Assembly (NCBI GenBank): GCA_019421365.1
Contig: JAHZFJ010000003.1
Coordinates: 166,813 to 230,812, forward strand
Reading direction: 5' to 3'
Length of the DNA: 64,000 nucleotides
DNA from: Lachnospiraceae bacterium
GTDB taxonomy: Bacteria; Bacillota; Clostridia; Lachnospirales; Lachnospiraceae
The position numbers and the translations under genes are program-made. Below the pieces are notes generated by a model. That model was not told where the DNA came from. It made no database searches and saw nothing but the letters and a program-made list of their open reading frames with translations. Shown here piece by piece: positions 45,898 through 55,229 of the stretch; positions within the stretch are counted from its first letter, which is position 1, and each line of letters starts with the position of its first letter.

Positions 45898-47274
45898 TTA
45901 TGCTTCCTTTAAGAATGCAACGTAACCTCTCTTAGCTTCATAAACATCAGCTTTGCTAGTTACTTCCCAAGGTGCATGCATGTTAAGTACTGCTACACCA
46001 CTATCGATAACTTCCATACCATATAAAGCAAGAATATAAGCTATTGTTCCGCCGCCGCCCATATCTACTTTACCAAGTTCAGCAGTTTGGAATGCAACAT
46101 TATGAGTTTCCATCATCTTACGAATATTCGCGAAGTATTCTGCATTTGCATCATTTGTACCTGATTTTCCTCTAGCACCTGTATACTTGTTGAATACAAT
46201 ACCTTTTCCAAAGTATGCAGAGTTTTTCTTATCGAATGCAGATGCGAATGATGGATCATAAGCAGCACTAACATCAGATGACAACATCTTTGAATTACTT
46301 AGGCATCTTCTTAATTTAAGTTCTGAGAATCCTTCCATACGATCAATTAATTCTGCTAACGTATTTTCAAAGAATTTTGATTGCATACCAGTTGCGCCAA
46401 CGCTTCCGATTTCTTCTTTATCTACTAATAGACAACAGCTTGTTTTCTTCATATCTTCTACTTCTAGCATAGCTATTAAAGAAGTATACGCACAAACTCT
46501 ATCATCTTGACCATAAGCCATTATCATACTAGCATCCATACCAGCTTCTCTTGCCTTACCAGCAGGTACAACTTCTAATTCAGCTGATAAGAAATCTTCT
46601 TCTTCGAACCCATACTTATCTTTTAATAACTTGGCTACATTTGCTTTGACTGCATCTTTATCAGTATCTTTTAAAGGAATTGATCCAAATACTAAATCAA
46701 GTGCTTCTCCTTCAATAACTTTCGATGCTTTTTTATCAAGTTGTTCTCCTGCAAGATGTACTAATAAGTCTGATATGAATAATACAGGATCTGATTCTTC
46801 TTCGCCGATTACAACATCAATAACTTCTCCGTCTTTCTTAACAACAACACCATGAATAGCAAGTGGAATTGTAACCCATTGGTATTTCTTGATTCCGCCA
46901 TAATAATGCGTATCAAGATATGCAAAACCACTATCTTCATATAATGGATTTTGTTTAATATCTAATCTTGGTGAATCGATGTGAGCTCCAAGAATTGATA
47001 AACCATTTTCAATCTTCTCACTACCAATATTGAATAACGCAATTGCTTTCTTCATGCAAGTTGCATATACTTTATCACCTTTTTTAAGAGTTTTGTTCTC
47101 AGCAATTACATCGTTAAGATCCACATACCCATATTCTTTTGCGATTGCAATTGTCGCTTCAACACATTCTCTTTCTGTTTTACCATTATCAAGAAATTCT
47201 CTATAGCCTTTATTAAGGCATTCTAATTCATTTAATTCAGCTTCTGAATATTTTGACCATGTTACTTCTTTCAT
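45898..47274 (-). CDS. Aminopeptidase, M18 family
   Basis: Cytoplasmic zinc aminopeptidase of 458 residues, of the aspartyl aminopeptidase (M18) family. Metal and catalytic blocks are GAHIDSPRLDIKQNP, THYYGGIKKYQW, VDKEEIGSVGATGM, YTGARGKSGTNDANAEY and VLNMHAPWEVTSKAD. The Lys/His pattern matches ApeA-type clostridial proteins. GGAGG lies 7 bases before the ATG. Single gene. Confidence 0.94.
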   Translation of the reverse strand: MKEVTWSKYSEAELNELECLNKGYREFLDNGKTERECVEATIAIAKEYGYVDLNDVIAENKTLKKGDKVYATCMKKAIALFNIGSEKIENGLSILGAHIDSPRLDIKQNPLYEDSGFAYLDTHYYGGIKKYQWVTIPLAIHGVVVKKDGEVIDVVIGEEESDPVLFISDLLVHLAGEQLDKKASKVIEGEALDLVFGSIPLKDTDKDAVKANVAKLLKDKYGFEEEDFLSAELEVVPAGKAREAGMDASMIMAYGQDDRVCAYTSLIAMLEVEDMKKTSCCLLVDKEEIGSVGATGMQSKFFENTLAELIDRMEGFSELKLRRCLSNSKMLSSDVSAAYDPSFASAFDKKNSAYFGKGIVFNKYTGARGKSGTNDANAEYFANIRKMMETHNVAFQTAELGKVDMGGGGTIAYILALYGMEVIDSGVAVLNMHAPWEVTSKADVYEAKRGYVAFLKEA

Positions 47275-47514
47275 ACTGCTTTCCTCCGTTATTTAATATT
47301 TTGTATAATCTGTATTTTATGGCATTTTTTATTACACGTCAATGGATTATCTAATATTTCGTCTTACGCGTATAATTGGATCTATATACAATTTATACAA
47401 TTTTTTCTAGAATATTTATTACTTTTTAATATTATTAAGATTTTCTTAATAATTATGTTGTTTTTCATCATTTTTTATTATAATATGTTAGTATATGGAT
47501 AGGAGAGTAAATTA

Positions 47515-47904
47515 ATGAAACGTTCTGACAAATTCCAGATTATTGCTGTAATATTTCTCAGTATTGTACTATTGAATATATTTAACATAAGTTGTCCAAT
47601 TAAATATATATCAGGAATCTCTTGCGCCGGTTGCGGGATGACACGTGCCTGGCTTTCACTTTTACATTTAGATTTTTCTACGGCTTTTACATATCATCCA
47701 CTATTTATTTTAGGGCCCATAGTAGTACTACTTTTCATATTCAACAGTAATATACCTCGCAAACCACGAATTCTTATATGGAGTTTCCTATTATCAGCAT
47801 TCATTATTGTATATCTGCTACGTATGTTTGTTTTTCCTAACGATATCGTAGTCGCAAACCCTACCGATTCCATAATACTAAAAATATTTCGGAGGTTGTT
47901 TTAA
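47515..47904 (+). CDS. DUF2752 membrane protein
   Basis: A 129-residue protein with three or four membrane segments and the DUF2752 signature CPIKYISGISCAGCGMTRAW (residues about 27-46), where the three cysteines and GCGMTRA are conserved. Function is unknown; family members often precede TM2 or DUF4234 genes. Its stop and the start of the next gene share one base (TAATG). AGGAGAG precedes the ATG. Confidence 0.87.
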   Translation: MKRSDKFQIIAVIFLSIVLLNIFNISCPIKYISGISCAGCGMTRAWLSLLHLDFSTAFTYHPLFILGPIVVLLFIFNSNIPRKPRILIWSFLLSAFIIVYLLRMFVFPNDIVVANPTDSIILKIFRRLF

Positions 47905-48305
47905 TGTTAAAAACAAACAGAAGTTTAGTAACAGTAATTTTACTTTCCATTATCACCTGTGGTATCTACGGTATTATATTTTGGTGGGGATATATAAATG
48001 ATCTCAACACAGCCTGTGGTAATGATGGTCAAGAATCTCCAAACTACATCGTATTAATACTCCTTAGTATCATAACTTGCAGTATCTACTACTACTATTG
48101 GCTTTACAAACAGGCTAATCGTATCCAAGCAACTGCCCAAGCCTATGGCATTCCATGCCAAGAAAATGGTACCACAATATTACTTTGGGAAATAGTTGGT
48201 ATGTTTGCATGTGGAATAGGAGCTCTTATCGGTACTCACATTATGATTAAGAATTTAAATATGATCTGCAACCAATATAATATAAGAATGCAAGCTCCTA
48301 GATAA
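47904..48305 (+). CDS. DUF4234 membrane protein
   Basis: A 133-residue protein with three or four membrane helices, with the DUF4234 features SIITCGIYGIIFWWGYINDLN and SIITCSIYYYYWLYKQANRI. Two related halves suggest an internal duplication (LLSIITCGIYG and LLSIITCSIYY). It is translationally coupled to the DUF2752 gene and followed by a terminator. Function unknown. Confidence 0.85.
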   Translation: MLKTNRSLVTVILLSIITCGIYGIIFWWGYINDLNTACGNDGQESPNYIVLILLSIITCSIYYYYWLYKQANRIQATAQAYGIPCQENGTTILLWEIVGMFACGIGALIGTHIMIKNLNMICNQYNIRMQAPR

Positions 48306-48318
48306 AACGGAGTTAGTT

Positions 48319-48356
48319 ATATGGATATATCTTATCAGATATATCCATAATTTTTT
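48319..48356 (+). terminator. Intrinsic terminator after the DUF4234 gene
   Basis: ATGGATATATC / GATATATCCAT with a 6-base loop, followed by AATTTTTT. Confidence 0.85.
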
Positions 48357-48656
48357 AGTTATTGTTTCTTCAATAGTGGTATCAATTACGGTACCGTTCG
48401 TATTCCCACGGGTGCTGTTTTTGTCCCATTCATCGTTGGTATTATCATGGTATTTGCTAAACCTGAGTCTTTCTTATCCAAATTGGTAGCTGGCTTAGGT
48501 ATTTTAATAATCCTTGTAGCAATTATAATGTCAGTTAATATCCGCCTTGAAACAATTTCGTTATATGAATGGTTGCTTTATATTGTTGCTATATTTGGAG
48601 TACTTGGCCTAGTATGTAGGATATTATTTGCTAAGCCTAAGAAGAAAGAAGAGTAA
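48352..48656 (+). pseudogene. Small membrane protein gene, probably 5'-truncated
   Basis: A frame stays open from just after the terminator at 48352. It encodes NYGTVRIPTGAVFVPFIVGI and then MVFAKPESFLSKLVAGLGIL with three hydrophobic segments, ending KPKKKEE. The only ATG in frame is at 48447, in the middle of the first hydrophobic segment, and no ribosome site precedes it. The coding signal starts right after the upstream terminator, so the true 5' end appears to have been lost. If the ATG at 48447 is used, the product is 69 residues. Confidence 0.55.
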
Positions 48657-48679
48657 GGATATGAATAAACCCCGAACTA

Positions 48680-48725
48680 AAAAGATAACATCAAGCTATA
48701 TACTATAATAGCTTGATGTTACCTT
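48680..48725. terminator. Bidirectional terminator after leuD
   Basis: AACATCAAGCTAT / ATAGCTTGATGTT with an 8-base loop. T-rich sequence lies on both sides, serving leuCD on the minus strand and the small gene on the plus strand. Confidence 0.88.
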
Positions 48726-48760
48726 TTCTGATTTATAACAATAGAACATCCAAAGAATAT

Positions 48761-49246
48761 CTATTTCTGATTTATATAATTAATAAGCCCCTCTGCTTTA
48801 ATAATCTTTTGCATAAACTCTGGGAATGCTTGACCTTGATACTGCGTTCCTTTTGTCTTGTCATAAATCATACCACTATCAAAATCAATTTCAACTTCAT
48901 CCCCTGCTTCAATCTCTTTCGCAGCAGCAGGACACTCGATAATTGGTAAACCGATATTAATAGCATTGCGGTAGAAAATTCTCGCGAAGGTTTCTGCGAT
49001 TACGCAGCTAATACCTGATGCTTTGATTGCTATTGGTGCATGTTCTCTTGATGAACCACAACCGAAATTCTTATTTGCTACCATGATATCGCCTGGTTTT
49101 ACTCTATTAACAAAGTCTGCATCAATATCTTCCATACATTTTTTAGCTAATTCGGCTGGATCAGATGAATTAAGATATCTTGCTGGAATAATTACGTCGG
49201 TATCTACATTATCACCATATTTGTGTACTGTTCCACATGCTTTCAT
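48761..49246 (-). CDS. leuD: 3-isopropylmalate dehydratase, small subunit
   Basis: Swivel subunit of isopropylmalate isomerase in leucine synthesis. It has 161 residues, the short clostridial/archaeal type: YGDNVDTDVIIPARYLN, the substrate-binding KNFGCGSSREHAPIA, and IIECPAAAKEIEAGDEVEID. It lies 12 bases downstream of leuC. AGGAGG lies 8 bases before the ATG. Confidence 0.96.
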   Translation of the reverse strand: MKACGTVHKYGDNVDTDVIIPARYLNSSDPAELAKKCMEDIDADFVNRVKPGDIMVANKNFGCGSSREHAPIAIKASGISCVIAETFARIFYRNAINIGLPIIECPAAAKEIEAGDEVEIDFDSGMIYDKTKGTQYQGQAFPEFMQKIIKAEGLINYINQK

Positions 49247-49258
49247 TTTGTGTTCCTC

Positions 49259-50524
49259 CTATAATCCAAGTTCACTAGGGCCTGAAATCTTACCAGTTAC
49301 TGCACTTGCAGCTGCTATAGCTGGACTTGCAAGATATACCTCGGATTCTACATGTCCCATACGACCTACAAAGTTACGATTCGTTGTTGCAACAGCTCTT
49401 TCTCCTGCTGCAAGGATACCCATATGTCCACCTAGACATGGTCCGCATGTTGGAGTGGATACAATACCACCAGCCTTAATGAATGTAGCAAGTAGACCTT
49501 CTTCCATCGCTTGAAGGTAAATAGCTTGTGTCGCAGGGAATACAATTAGGCGCATTCCTTTTGCAACTTTACGTCCTTCTAATACTTTCGCTGCAATTCT
49601 AAGATCATCGATACGACCGTTCGTACAAGAACCAATTACTACCTGATCAATCTCCACTTCTCCGACTTCATCAATTGTCTTTGTATTCTCTGGTAGATGA
49701 GGAAATGCTATTGTTGATTTAAGTGTTGATAAATCAATTGTATATACTTCATCATATTCTGCATCTTCATCTGCTTCATATGTCTTGAATTCTTTTGTTG
49801 AATGTTCTTTCATATATGCAACTGTTTGATCATCGACAGGGAAGATACCATTCTTTGCTCCTGCTTCAATTGCCATATTTGCCATTGCAAAACGGTCATC
49901 CATTGTTAAATTAGCGATTCCATCTCCAACGAATTCCATTGATTTATATAACGCTCCATCTACACCGATTAATCCAATAATATGTAGAATAACATCTTTT
50001 CCACTAACCCATTTTGCAGGTTTTCCTGTTAGTACGAATTTTATCGCACTTGGTATTTTGAACCAAGCCTTTCCTGTAACCATTCCGGCTGCCATATCCG
50101 TACTACCAACACCTGTAGAAAACGCTCCTAGTGCTCCATATGTACAAGTATGAGAATCTGCCCCAATAACCACATCTCCCGCTACAACAAGACCTTTTTC
50201 TGGTAATAGAGCATGCTCAATTCCCATCTCACCTATTTCGAAATAATTTGTGATATCATTTTCTTTAGCGAAATTACGCATACATTTACAATGCTCGGCA
50301 GACTTGATATCCTTGTTTGGCGTAAAGTGATCGGGTACTAATGCAATTTTATCTTTATCAAATACAGTTTTTGTATTCATCTTATCCATTTCATGAATAG
50401 CTACTGGTGCTGTTACGTCATTACCTAATACTAAGTCAAGATCTGCTTCAATCAATTGCCCTGCAGATACGTAATCAAGACCAGCATGGGCAGCCAATAT
50501 TTTCTGTGTCATTGTCATTCCCAT
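49259..50524 (-). CDS. leuC: 3-isopropylmalate dehydratase, large subunit
   Basis: Aconitase-fold subunit with a 4Fe-4S cluster; 421 residues, the clostridial/HacA-like type. Start is MGMTMTQKILAAHAGL. Other blocks are VLVPDHFTP-like ALVPDHFTPNKD, GADSHTCTYGALGAFSTGVG, VVIGSCTNGRIDDLRIAA and GGIVSTPTCGPCLGGHMG (cluster cysteines). AGGAGG lies 7 bases before the ATG. It starts divergently from the subtilase gene; a 13-base hairpin-like CCACTAAGTGG is present in the leader. Confidence 0.96.
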   Translation of the reverse strand: MGMTMTQKILAAHAGLDYVSAGQLIEADLDLVLGNDVTAPVAIHEMDKMNTKTVFDKDKIALVPDHFTPNKDIKSAEHCKCMRNFAKENDITNYFEIGEMGIEHALLPEKGLVVAGDVVIGADSHTCTYGALGAFSTGVGSTDMAAGMVTGKAWFKIPSAIKFVLTGKPAKWVSGKDVILHIIGLIGVDGALYKSMEFVGDGIANLTMDDRFAMANMAIEAGAKNGIFPVDDQTVAYMKEHSTKEFKTYEADEDAEYDEVYTIDLSTLKSTIAFPHLPENTKTIDEVGEVEIDQVVIGSCTNGRIDDLRIAAKVLEGRKVAKGMRLIVFPATQAIYLQAMEEGLLATFIKAGGIVSTPTCGPCLGGHMGILAAGERAVATTNRNFVGRMGHVESEVYLASPAIAAASAVTGKISGPSELGL

Positions 50525-50748
50525 TATTGAATCCTCCTATTGTGTTTGTCTAAGCATATCCTCTGATCTGCCTTGCTACTTTTTGATAACCACCTCCACT
50601 TAGTGGATTGGTTAAATAGTCATAGGCTCATTCTAACACATGATTTTATATAAATGAAATACATAAAACTCATGCTTACTATGTTAATGAGTTATGTTTC
50701 AGTTATCCAGTTCATATTATATTATAAAACATAAAAGAGTGGTTAATC

Positions 50749-52446
50749 ATGGAAAACAATACAGATATTAATCTCAATCAATTAGTCGATCCCAACTATG
50801 CAGACTTAATAATCGAGAACAACTCTCTTAACTATTACCCAAGCGCTACACAGACCACGGATATCAATTACAGATACTCTGTTATTAATCTGCCTGCAGA
50901 TCGATTAAATAAATGTAGTATCGGTCACCTTCCATATTCAGTATTTCCCAAATGCTATACTCTGCAATCTGCGAAAGCCTTAGAAGAAACAGGAATTAGC
51001 CAAATTCAAAGGAATCCGAATTTTAGTCTGTACGGAGAAGGTACCTTAATAGGTATTATAGATACAGGAATAGATTATCAAAATCCTGTGTTTCGACACA
51101 AGGATGGTAGCACCCGTATTTCATCTATTTGGGATCAATCCATTAATGATGACACTGCACCTCCTCTTGGGCTCCCTTATGGTGCGGTATACAATAAAGA
51201 ACTTATTAACGTTGCGCTTAACTCCGTTTCCCCCCTTAGCATAGTTCCTTCCACAGATACTAATGGCCATGGGACTACAATCGCTGGCGTTATTGGTGGA
51301 TCACAAGATCCCTCAAAAGGATTTAGTGGTGTTGTACCTCAAGCAGAATTTGTTGTTGTGAAATTAAAACAAGCGAAACAAGTTACCCGCGATATGTTCA
51401 ATATATCAAAGGATAAGGAATGCTATCAAGAGACTGACATCATGTTTGGCGTAAAATATGTCACCCAAGTAGCTGTTCAACTAAGACGTCCCATTGCAAT
51501 CTGCATTGCTTTAGGTACCAACCAAGGCTCACACTCTGGGCAAGAACCGCTTAGTTCCTATCTATCTTACATCAGCCCTTTGGCTGGTATTGGTGTTGTT
51601 GTCGCCGCTGGTAATGAAGGAAATGCAAGGAGACATTACTTCGGTGAGCATACAACCGGAACACCCTATAGTGAGTTCGATCTTAATGTCAATCCTAAAG
51701 ATAAGATCTTTTCAATGGAAATCTGGCAAATAGCTCCCCAAAAATTAGCCATTGAAGCAATCTCACCAACAGGAGAACGTCTACCAGTCATATACCCAGA
51801 TATTACAAGTTGCTATCAACATAATTTTATCTTCGAACCCACTATTATGTGGATTAATAATATTATCGCTGAGAGTATTACTGGTGAACAATTAATTATG
51901 ATAAGATTCGAGAATGTATTCCATGGAATATGGAAATTTAGAATATATAATCTAGATAATATCAATTCCGGCTTTCATGTGTGGTTACCTTCAACCCCAT
52001 TAATTTCAAATGACACGTATCTTTTAAACTCCACACCAGATACAACAATTACTTCACCAGGCGATGCCACTCTCCCTATAACAATCGGTTCTTATAATCC
52101 TGAAAATGGTGCTATTTCTAGTACTTCCGGACGCGGATATACCAGCACAGGTACCATTAAACCTGAGTTAGTATCACCAGGAGTCAATATTAATAGCCCT
52201 ACCTTATATGGTACTTTCACCAGCTATACTGGCACTGGTGTAGCTGCGGGAATTGCCACTGGTATTGTTGCTATGATTTTACAATGGGGAATTGTTAATA
52301 ATAATTTAAGAGCCCTCAATACCGTTGAAATAAAAGAATTATTGATCCGAGGTGCTACTCGACACCCAGATATAACTTATCCAAATAACATATGGGGTTA
52401 TGGTGAAATTAATATATATGGTTTCTTTGATAAACTCCGGGAATAA
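50749..52446 (+). CDS. Subtilase-fold protein lacking the catalytic serine
   Basis: A 565-residue S8 family protein of the clostridial type related to Csp germination proteases, without signal peptide. Asp105 (IIDTGIDY), His174 (TNGHGTTIAG) and the oxyanion Asn289 (VVAAGNEGN) are present. At the place of the catalytic serine the sequence is YTGTGVAAGIATG: Gly497 (GGT, 52237-52239) replaces Ser of the usual GTS. The protein should therefore be proteolytically dead, a pseudoprotease like CspC and CspA of Clostridioides difficile, unless this is a recent mutation. A long beta-rich insertion (about 300-435) separates Asn and Ser regions, as in relatives. GTGG precedes the ATG. Confidence 0.9.
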   Translation: MENNTDINLNQLVDPNYADLIIENNSLNYYPSATQTTDINYRYSVINLPADRLNKCSIGHLPYSVFPKCYTLQSAKALEETGISQIQRNPNFSLYGEGTLIGIIDTGIDYQNPVFRHKDGSTRISSIWDQSINDDTAPPLGLPYGAVYNKELINVALNSVSPLSIVPSTDTNGHGTTIAGVIGGSQDPSKGFSGVVPQAEFVVVKLKQAKQVTRDMFNISKDKECYQETDIMFGVKYVTQVAVQLRRPIAICIALGTNQGSHSGQEPLSSYLSYISPLAGIGVVVAAGNEGNARRHYFGEHTTGTPYSEFDLNVNPKDKIFSMEIWQIAPQKLAIEAISPTGERLPVIYPDITSCYQHNFIFEPTIMWINNIIAESITGEQLIMIRFENVFHGIWKFRIYNLDNINSGFHVWLPSTPLISNDTYLLNSTPDTTITSPGDATLPITIGSYNPENGAISSTSGRGYTSTGTIKPELVSPGVNINSPTLYGTFTSYTGTGVAAGIATGIVAMILQWGIVNNNLRALNTVEIKELLIRGATRHPDITYPNNIWGYGEINIYGFFDKLRE

Positions 52447-52640
52447 ACAGGAGAATACATGCTACGCTTGCATACTTGTATGTTAAGTTGTAAGATTTAC
52501 TTGCATTCTTACCTCTTTTTGGTATAAGATAATAACATAGAAATATAATCTTACTATAATGGTAAGTTATGTAGTACAATAAGTTTATTTATGAAATTAC
52601 TAAGATAATGCAAGGATTACTTGCTAGCGTGGAGGTTAAT

Positions 52641-53537
52641 ATGGAACAAAATTTATCGCTATACAAAATATTCAATTGTGTTGCAGAGGTCGGTAATATA
52701 TCACGGGCAGCGAAGGAATTATATATTAGCCAACCTGCAATTAGTAAAGCAATTAGTAAATTAGAACAGAATCTTGAAGTTACCTTATTTACAAGAAATT
52801 CACGCGGAGTTCACCTAACAGCTGAAGGCAAGATGCTTTATGAACATACGAAAACCGCTTTTGAAACATTACAGCTTGGAGAAGAAACGATCCGTAAAGT
52901 TAATGAACTTGGAATCGGCCATATCCGCATAGGTGTAAGCAGTACTCTTTGCAAATATTTATTAATTCCTTATCTAAAGGATTTTATAGTAAAGTATCCT
53001 CACATAAAGGTTACTATTGACTGTCAATCAACATTTCAAACAATGGAGTTGCTCGGAAGTCGAAAAATTGATATAGGATTGATTGCAAAACCAGAGCAAC
53101 TACGTAATATAACTTTTTCCCCGATTGCAGAAATCGAGGATGGTTTTGTTGCAACTAAAACATATATGGATAATCTAAAACTCCGTGAAGCAGAGGACCA
53201 CTTTGATGTGTTCAAATCAGCCAATCTGATGCTTCTAGATGAAGAAAATATAACCAGAATGTATATTGATAATTACTTCAGAACGTATCAAGTCGAAACG
53301 AATAAGATTCTTGAAGTAAACAACATGGACTTATTAATCGAATTTGCTAAAATTGGTCTTGGTGTGGGTTGCGTTATTAAAGATTTCGTTCAAGATGAGC
53401 TTAAAAGCGGTGCCTTAATTGAAGTCCCATTCGTAGCTCCTATCTCTAAACGTCAAGTTGGTTTTGCTTATGCAACGAATGTAGAACCCTCCGAATCTTT
53501 GCAGAAATTCATTGATTTTTACCAACAAAAGGAATAA
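52641..53537 (+). CDS. LysR-family transcriptional regulator
   Basis: A 298-residue regulator: winged helix at about 1-60 (LYKIFNCVAEVGNISRAAKEL, YISQPAISKAISKLEQNL), linker helix, and a substrate-binding domain at about 88-295 (IRIGVSSTLCKYLLIPYL). It resembles the CysL/YwfK type. The ATG at 52641 has GGAGG 5 bases upstream; the earlier ATG at 52608 has none. Its target is not evident; the subtilase gene upstream is in the same direction, and no metabolic gene is divergent. Confidence 0.88.
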   Translation: MEQNLSLYKIFNCVAEVGNISRAAKELYISQPAISKAISKLEQNLEVTLFTRNSRGVHLTAEGKMLYEHTKTAFETLQLGEETIRKVNELGIGHIRIGVSSTLCKYLLIPYLKDFIVKYPHIKVTIDCQSTFQTMELLGSRKIDIGLIAKPEQLRNITFSPIAEIEDGFVATKTYMDNLKLREAEDHFDVFKSANLMLLDEENITRMYIDNYFRTYQVETNKILEVNNMDLLIEFAKIGLGVGCVIKDFVQDELKSGALIEVPFVAPISKRQVGFAYATNVEPSESLQKFIDFYQQKE

Positions 53538-53685
53538 AATATACACCTTAATAAATTCATAAGATTTTCATAAGAATAATTTATCAATTCTTCCTCATAT
53601 CTTAAAACATAATCTTTAGTTTTGTGGTTTAATATTATATGAATCACTAATCTGTTGTTGTTGTTTTGAAAGGAATGAGGGTACT

Positions 53686-53820
53686 ATGAATATTTATGAT
53701 ACAAAGAAAGATCAATTTAATAAGATTAAATTTCTTTTCCTAAAAGCTATTGGAGAAGTACTTTTACTTATATGTATCTTTGCAGGGGTTGGCTTTGGAA
53801 TTGGAAAATTATTTGGATAG
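53686..53820 (+). CDS. Small membrane peptide, 44 residues
   Basis: ATG at 53686 with GAGGG 5 bases upstream. The product starts MNIYDTKKDQFNKIKFLFLK and has a single hydrophobic helix (about 21-38, GEVLLLICIFAGVGFGIG). Codon use fits the neighbours. A hairpin, GCAAAACTCT / AGAGTTTTGC (53831-53874), follows. No family is recognised, so it is annotated on ribosome site, helix and terminator. Confidence 0.55.
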   Translation: MNIYDTKKDQFNKIKFLFLKAIGEVLLLICIFAGVGFGIGKLFG

Positions 53821-53907
53821 ATATATAATTGCAAAACTCTAACCAAGTTTCTCATAACTTCTTAAGAGTTTTGCTTCTATTACTTTACTGGTACACAAAA
53901 TTAATAG

Positions 53908-53990
53908 AAAGAGACAAATTTTTGTTTATTATGTGTTAGCATATAATACCTATACACATAATAATCATAAAATTTGTCTCTTTTTTTTAT
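53908..53990. terminator. Long hairpin with T run between the small peptide gene and mutY
   Basis: AGAGACAAATTTT and AAAATTTGTCTCT are perfect arms, with inner ATTATGTG / CACATAAT pairing and T8 on the plus strand. With A/T-rich sequence following, it may end transcripts from either side. Confidence 0.65.
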
Positions 53991-54022
53991 TTTTTTATTT
54001 TTTTATTTTATTTTTAATTAAT

Positions 54023-55189
54023 TTAATTTTCATTCTTCCAAATCTTGTATGATTCAAATGCAGAAGGCAATGCATATGACTCTATCACTTCCTCATATGG
54101 AATGATTAGGTAATTGTCAAGATAATTCAAATTCTCTTTTATAAGAGAGTTATCCACAACAGCACTGTCATTTTGCATTAACTGTCCACAAAAGCGTTCC
54201 ATTTGTTCACTATTCTTGTATTTTATGTGAAAACCTATCATATGCCACTCAACATGACTAAAGATATGTTTTCCTTCACCTAATGAAATTAGTTCTATAT
54301 CAGCAAATTCGTCCATATGGGATGATCGTTTCAGCATATCTTGTACCTTATCGATTGAACTTTTACCTTCAATGTTAGGCAATTCCCATAATCCAGCTAG
54401 CAACCCCTTATTCGCGCGCTTATGCAATACTAGCTTTCCATCACATTCAAGCACGAATACTGTTTTTTCTTCTATTCTTCTTCCTTTTTTCTTTGGTTTA
54501 ACTGGAATCTGCGATTGTAAATCCTTCTTAAATGCCATACATAGATGCATCACTGGACATTTCTCACATAATGGTCTTCCATTTGGTATACATATTGTTG
54601 CTCCCAAATCCATTAATGATTGATTGAATGCCCCTGCTGCGTCTTCTGGCGTAATTGCAGTAAAATCTATCTCTAGTTGCTTCTTAACACTAGCTTTGGT
54701 AATATCATCGAAACTACCGGCTAGACGTTTTGCAATTCGAAGTACATTACCATCTACCGCAGATACTGGAATTCCATAAGCAATTGACGCAATTGCCCCT
54801 GCTGTATAGCTTCCGATACCAGGTAACTTTAATAATTCCTTGTATGAGGCAGGTAAAACACCGTCATATTCATCAACAACAACTTTAGCTGCTTTTTGAA
54901 GATTACGGACCCTAGAATAATATCCAAGCCCTTCCCATAATTTTAACAATACGTCTTCTGATGCATTTGCTAAGTCTTCAATTGTAGGTAATGCTGTGAG
55001 AAAACGATCATAATATCCTCTCACTGCTTCAACTCTTGTTTGCTGTAACATGATTTCAGAAATCCATACATGATATGGTGTGGGCTCTAATCTCCACGGT
55101 AATATTCTCGCATTTGCTTCATACCAGTCCAAAAGATAAGGAACGATCTCTCCATATTCATATGATTTGGTATCATCTATTTTATTCAT
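54023..55189 (-). CDS. mutY: A/G-specific adenine glycosylase
   Basis: Removes adenine mispaired with 8-oxoguanine. 388 residues. The helix-hairpin-helix block LKLPGIGSYTAGAIASIAYG is followed by catalytic Asp in SAVDGNVLRIAKRL, and catalytic Glu lies in LQQTRVEAV. The 4Fe-4S cysteines have the C-x6-C-x2-C-x5-C spacing in CIPNGRPLCEKCPVMHLC. The C-terminal NUDIX-like domain recognises 8-oxoG (LAGLWELPNIEG). It starts 40 bases after the deoxyinosine glycosylase gene, giving a two-gene base-excision-repair operon. Confidence 0.95.
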   Translation of the reverse strand: MNKIDDTKSYEYGEIVPYLLDWYEANARILPWRLEPTPYHVWISEIMLQQTRVEAVRGYYDRFLTALPTIEDLANASEDVLLKLWEGLGYYSRVRNLQKAAKVVVDEYDGVLPASYKELLKLPGIGSYTAGAIASIAYGIPVSAVDGNVLRIAKRLAGSFDDITKASVKKQLEIDFTAITPEDAAGAFNQSLMDLGATICIPNGRPLCEKCPVMHLCMAFKKDLQSQIPVKPKKKGRRIEEKTVFVLECDGKLVLHKRANKGLLAGLWELPNIEGKSSIDKVQDMLKRSSHMDEFADIELISLGEGKHIFSHVEWHMIGFHIKYKNSEQMERFCGQLMQNDSAVVDNSLIKENLNYLDNYLIIPYEEVIESYALPSAFESYKIWKNEN

Positions 55190-55229
55190 TACAAGCCTCT
55201 CTTCGAACTCCCTTTATTGCACCCTTAAT

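Noticed and set aside
50525..50748. Possible T-box or leader attenuator ahead of leuC
   Set aside because: No T-box sequence, no terminator stem with T run and no Leu-rich leader frame was seen.
52459..52527. 22-codon frame (AGGAG 5 bases before ATG) between the subtilase and LysR genes
   Set aside because: Short, no recognisable sequence or following attenuator; could be chance in this AT-rich gap, although the ribosome site is good.
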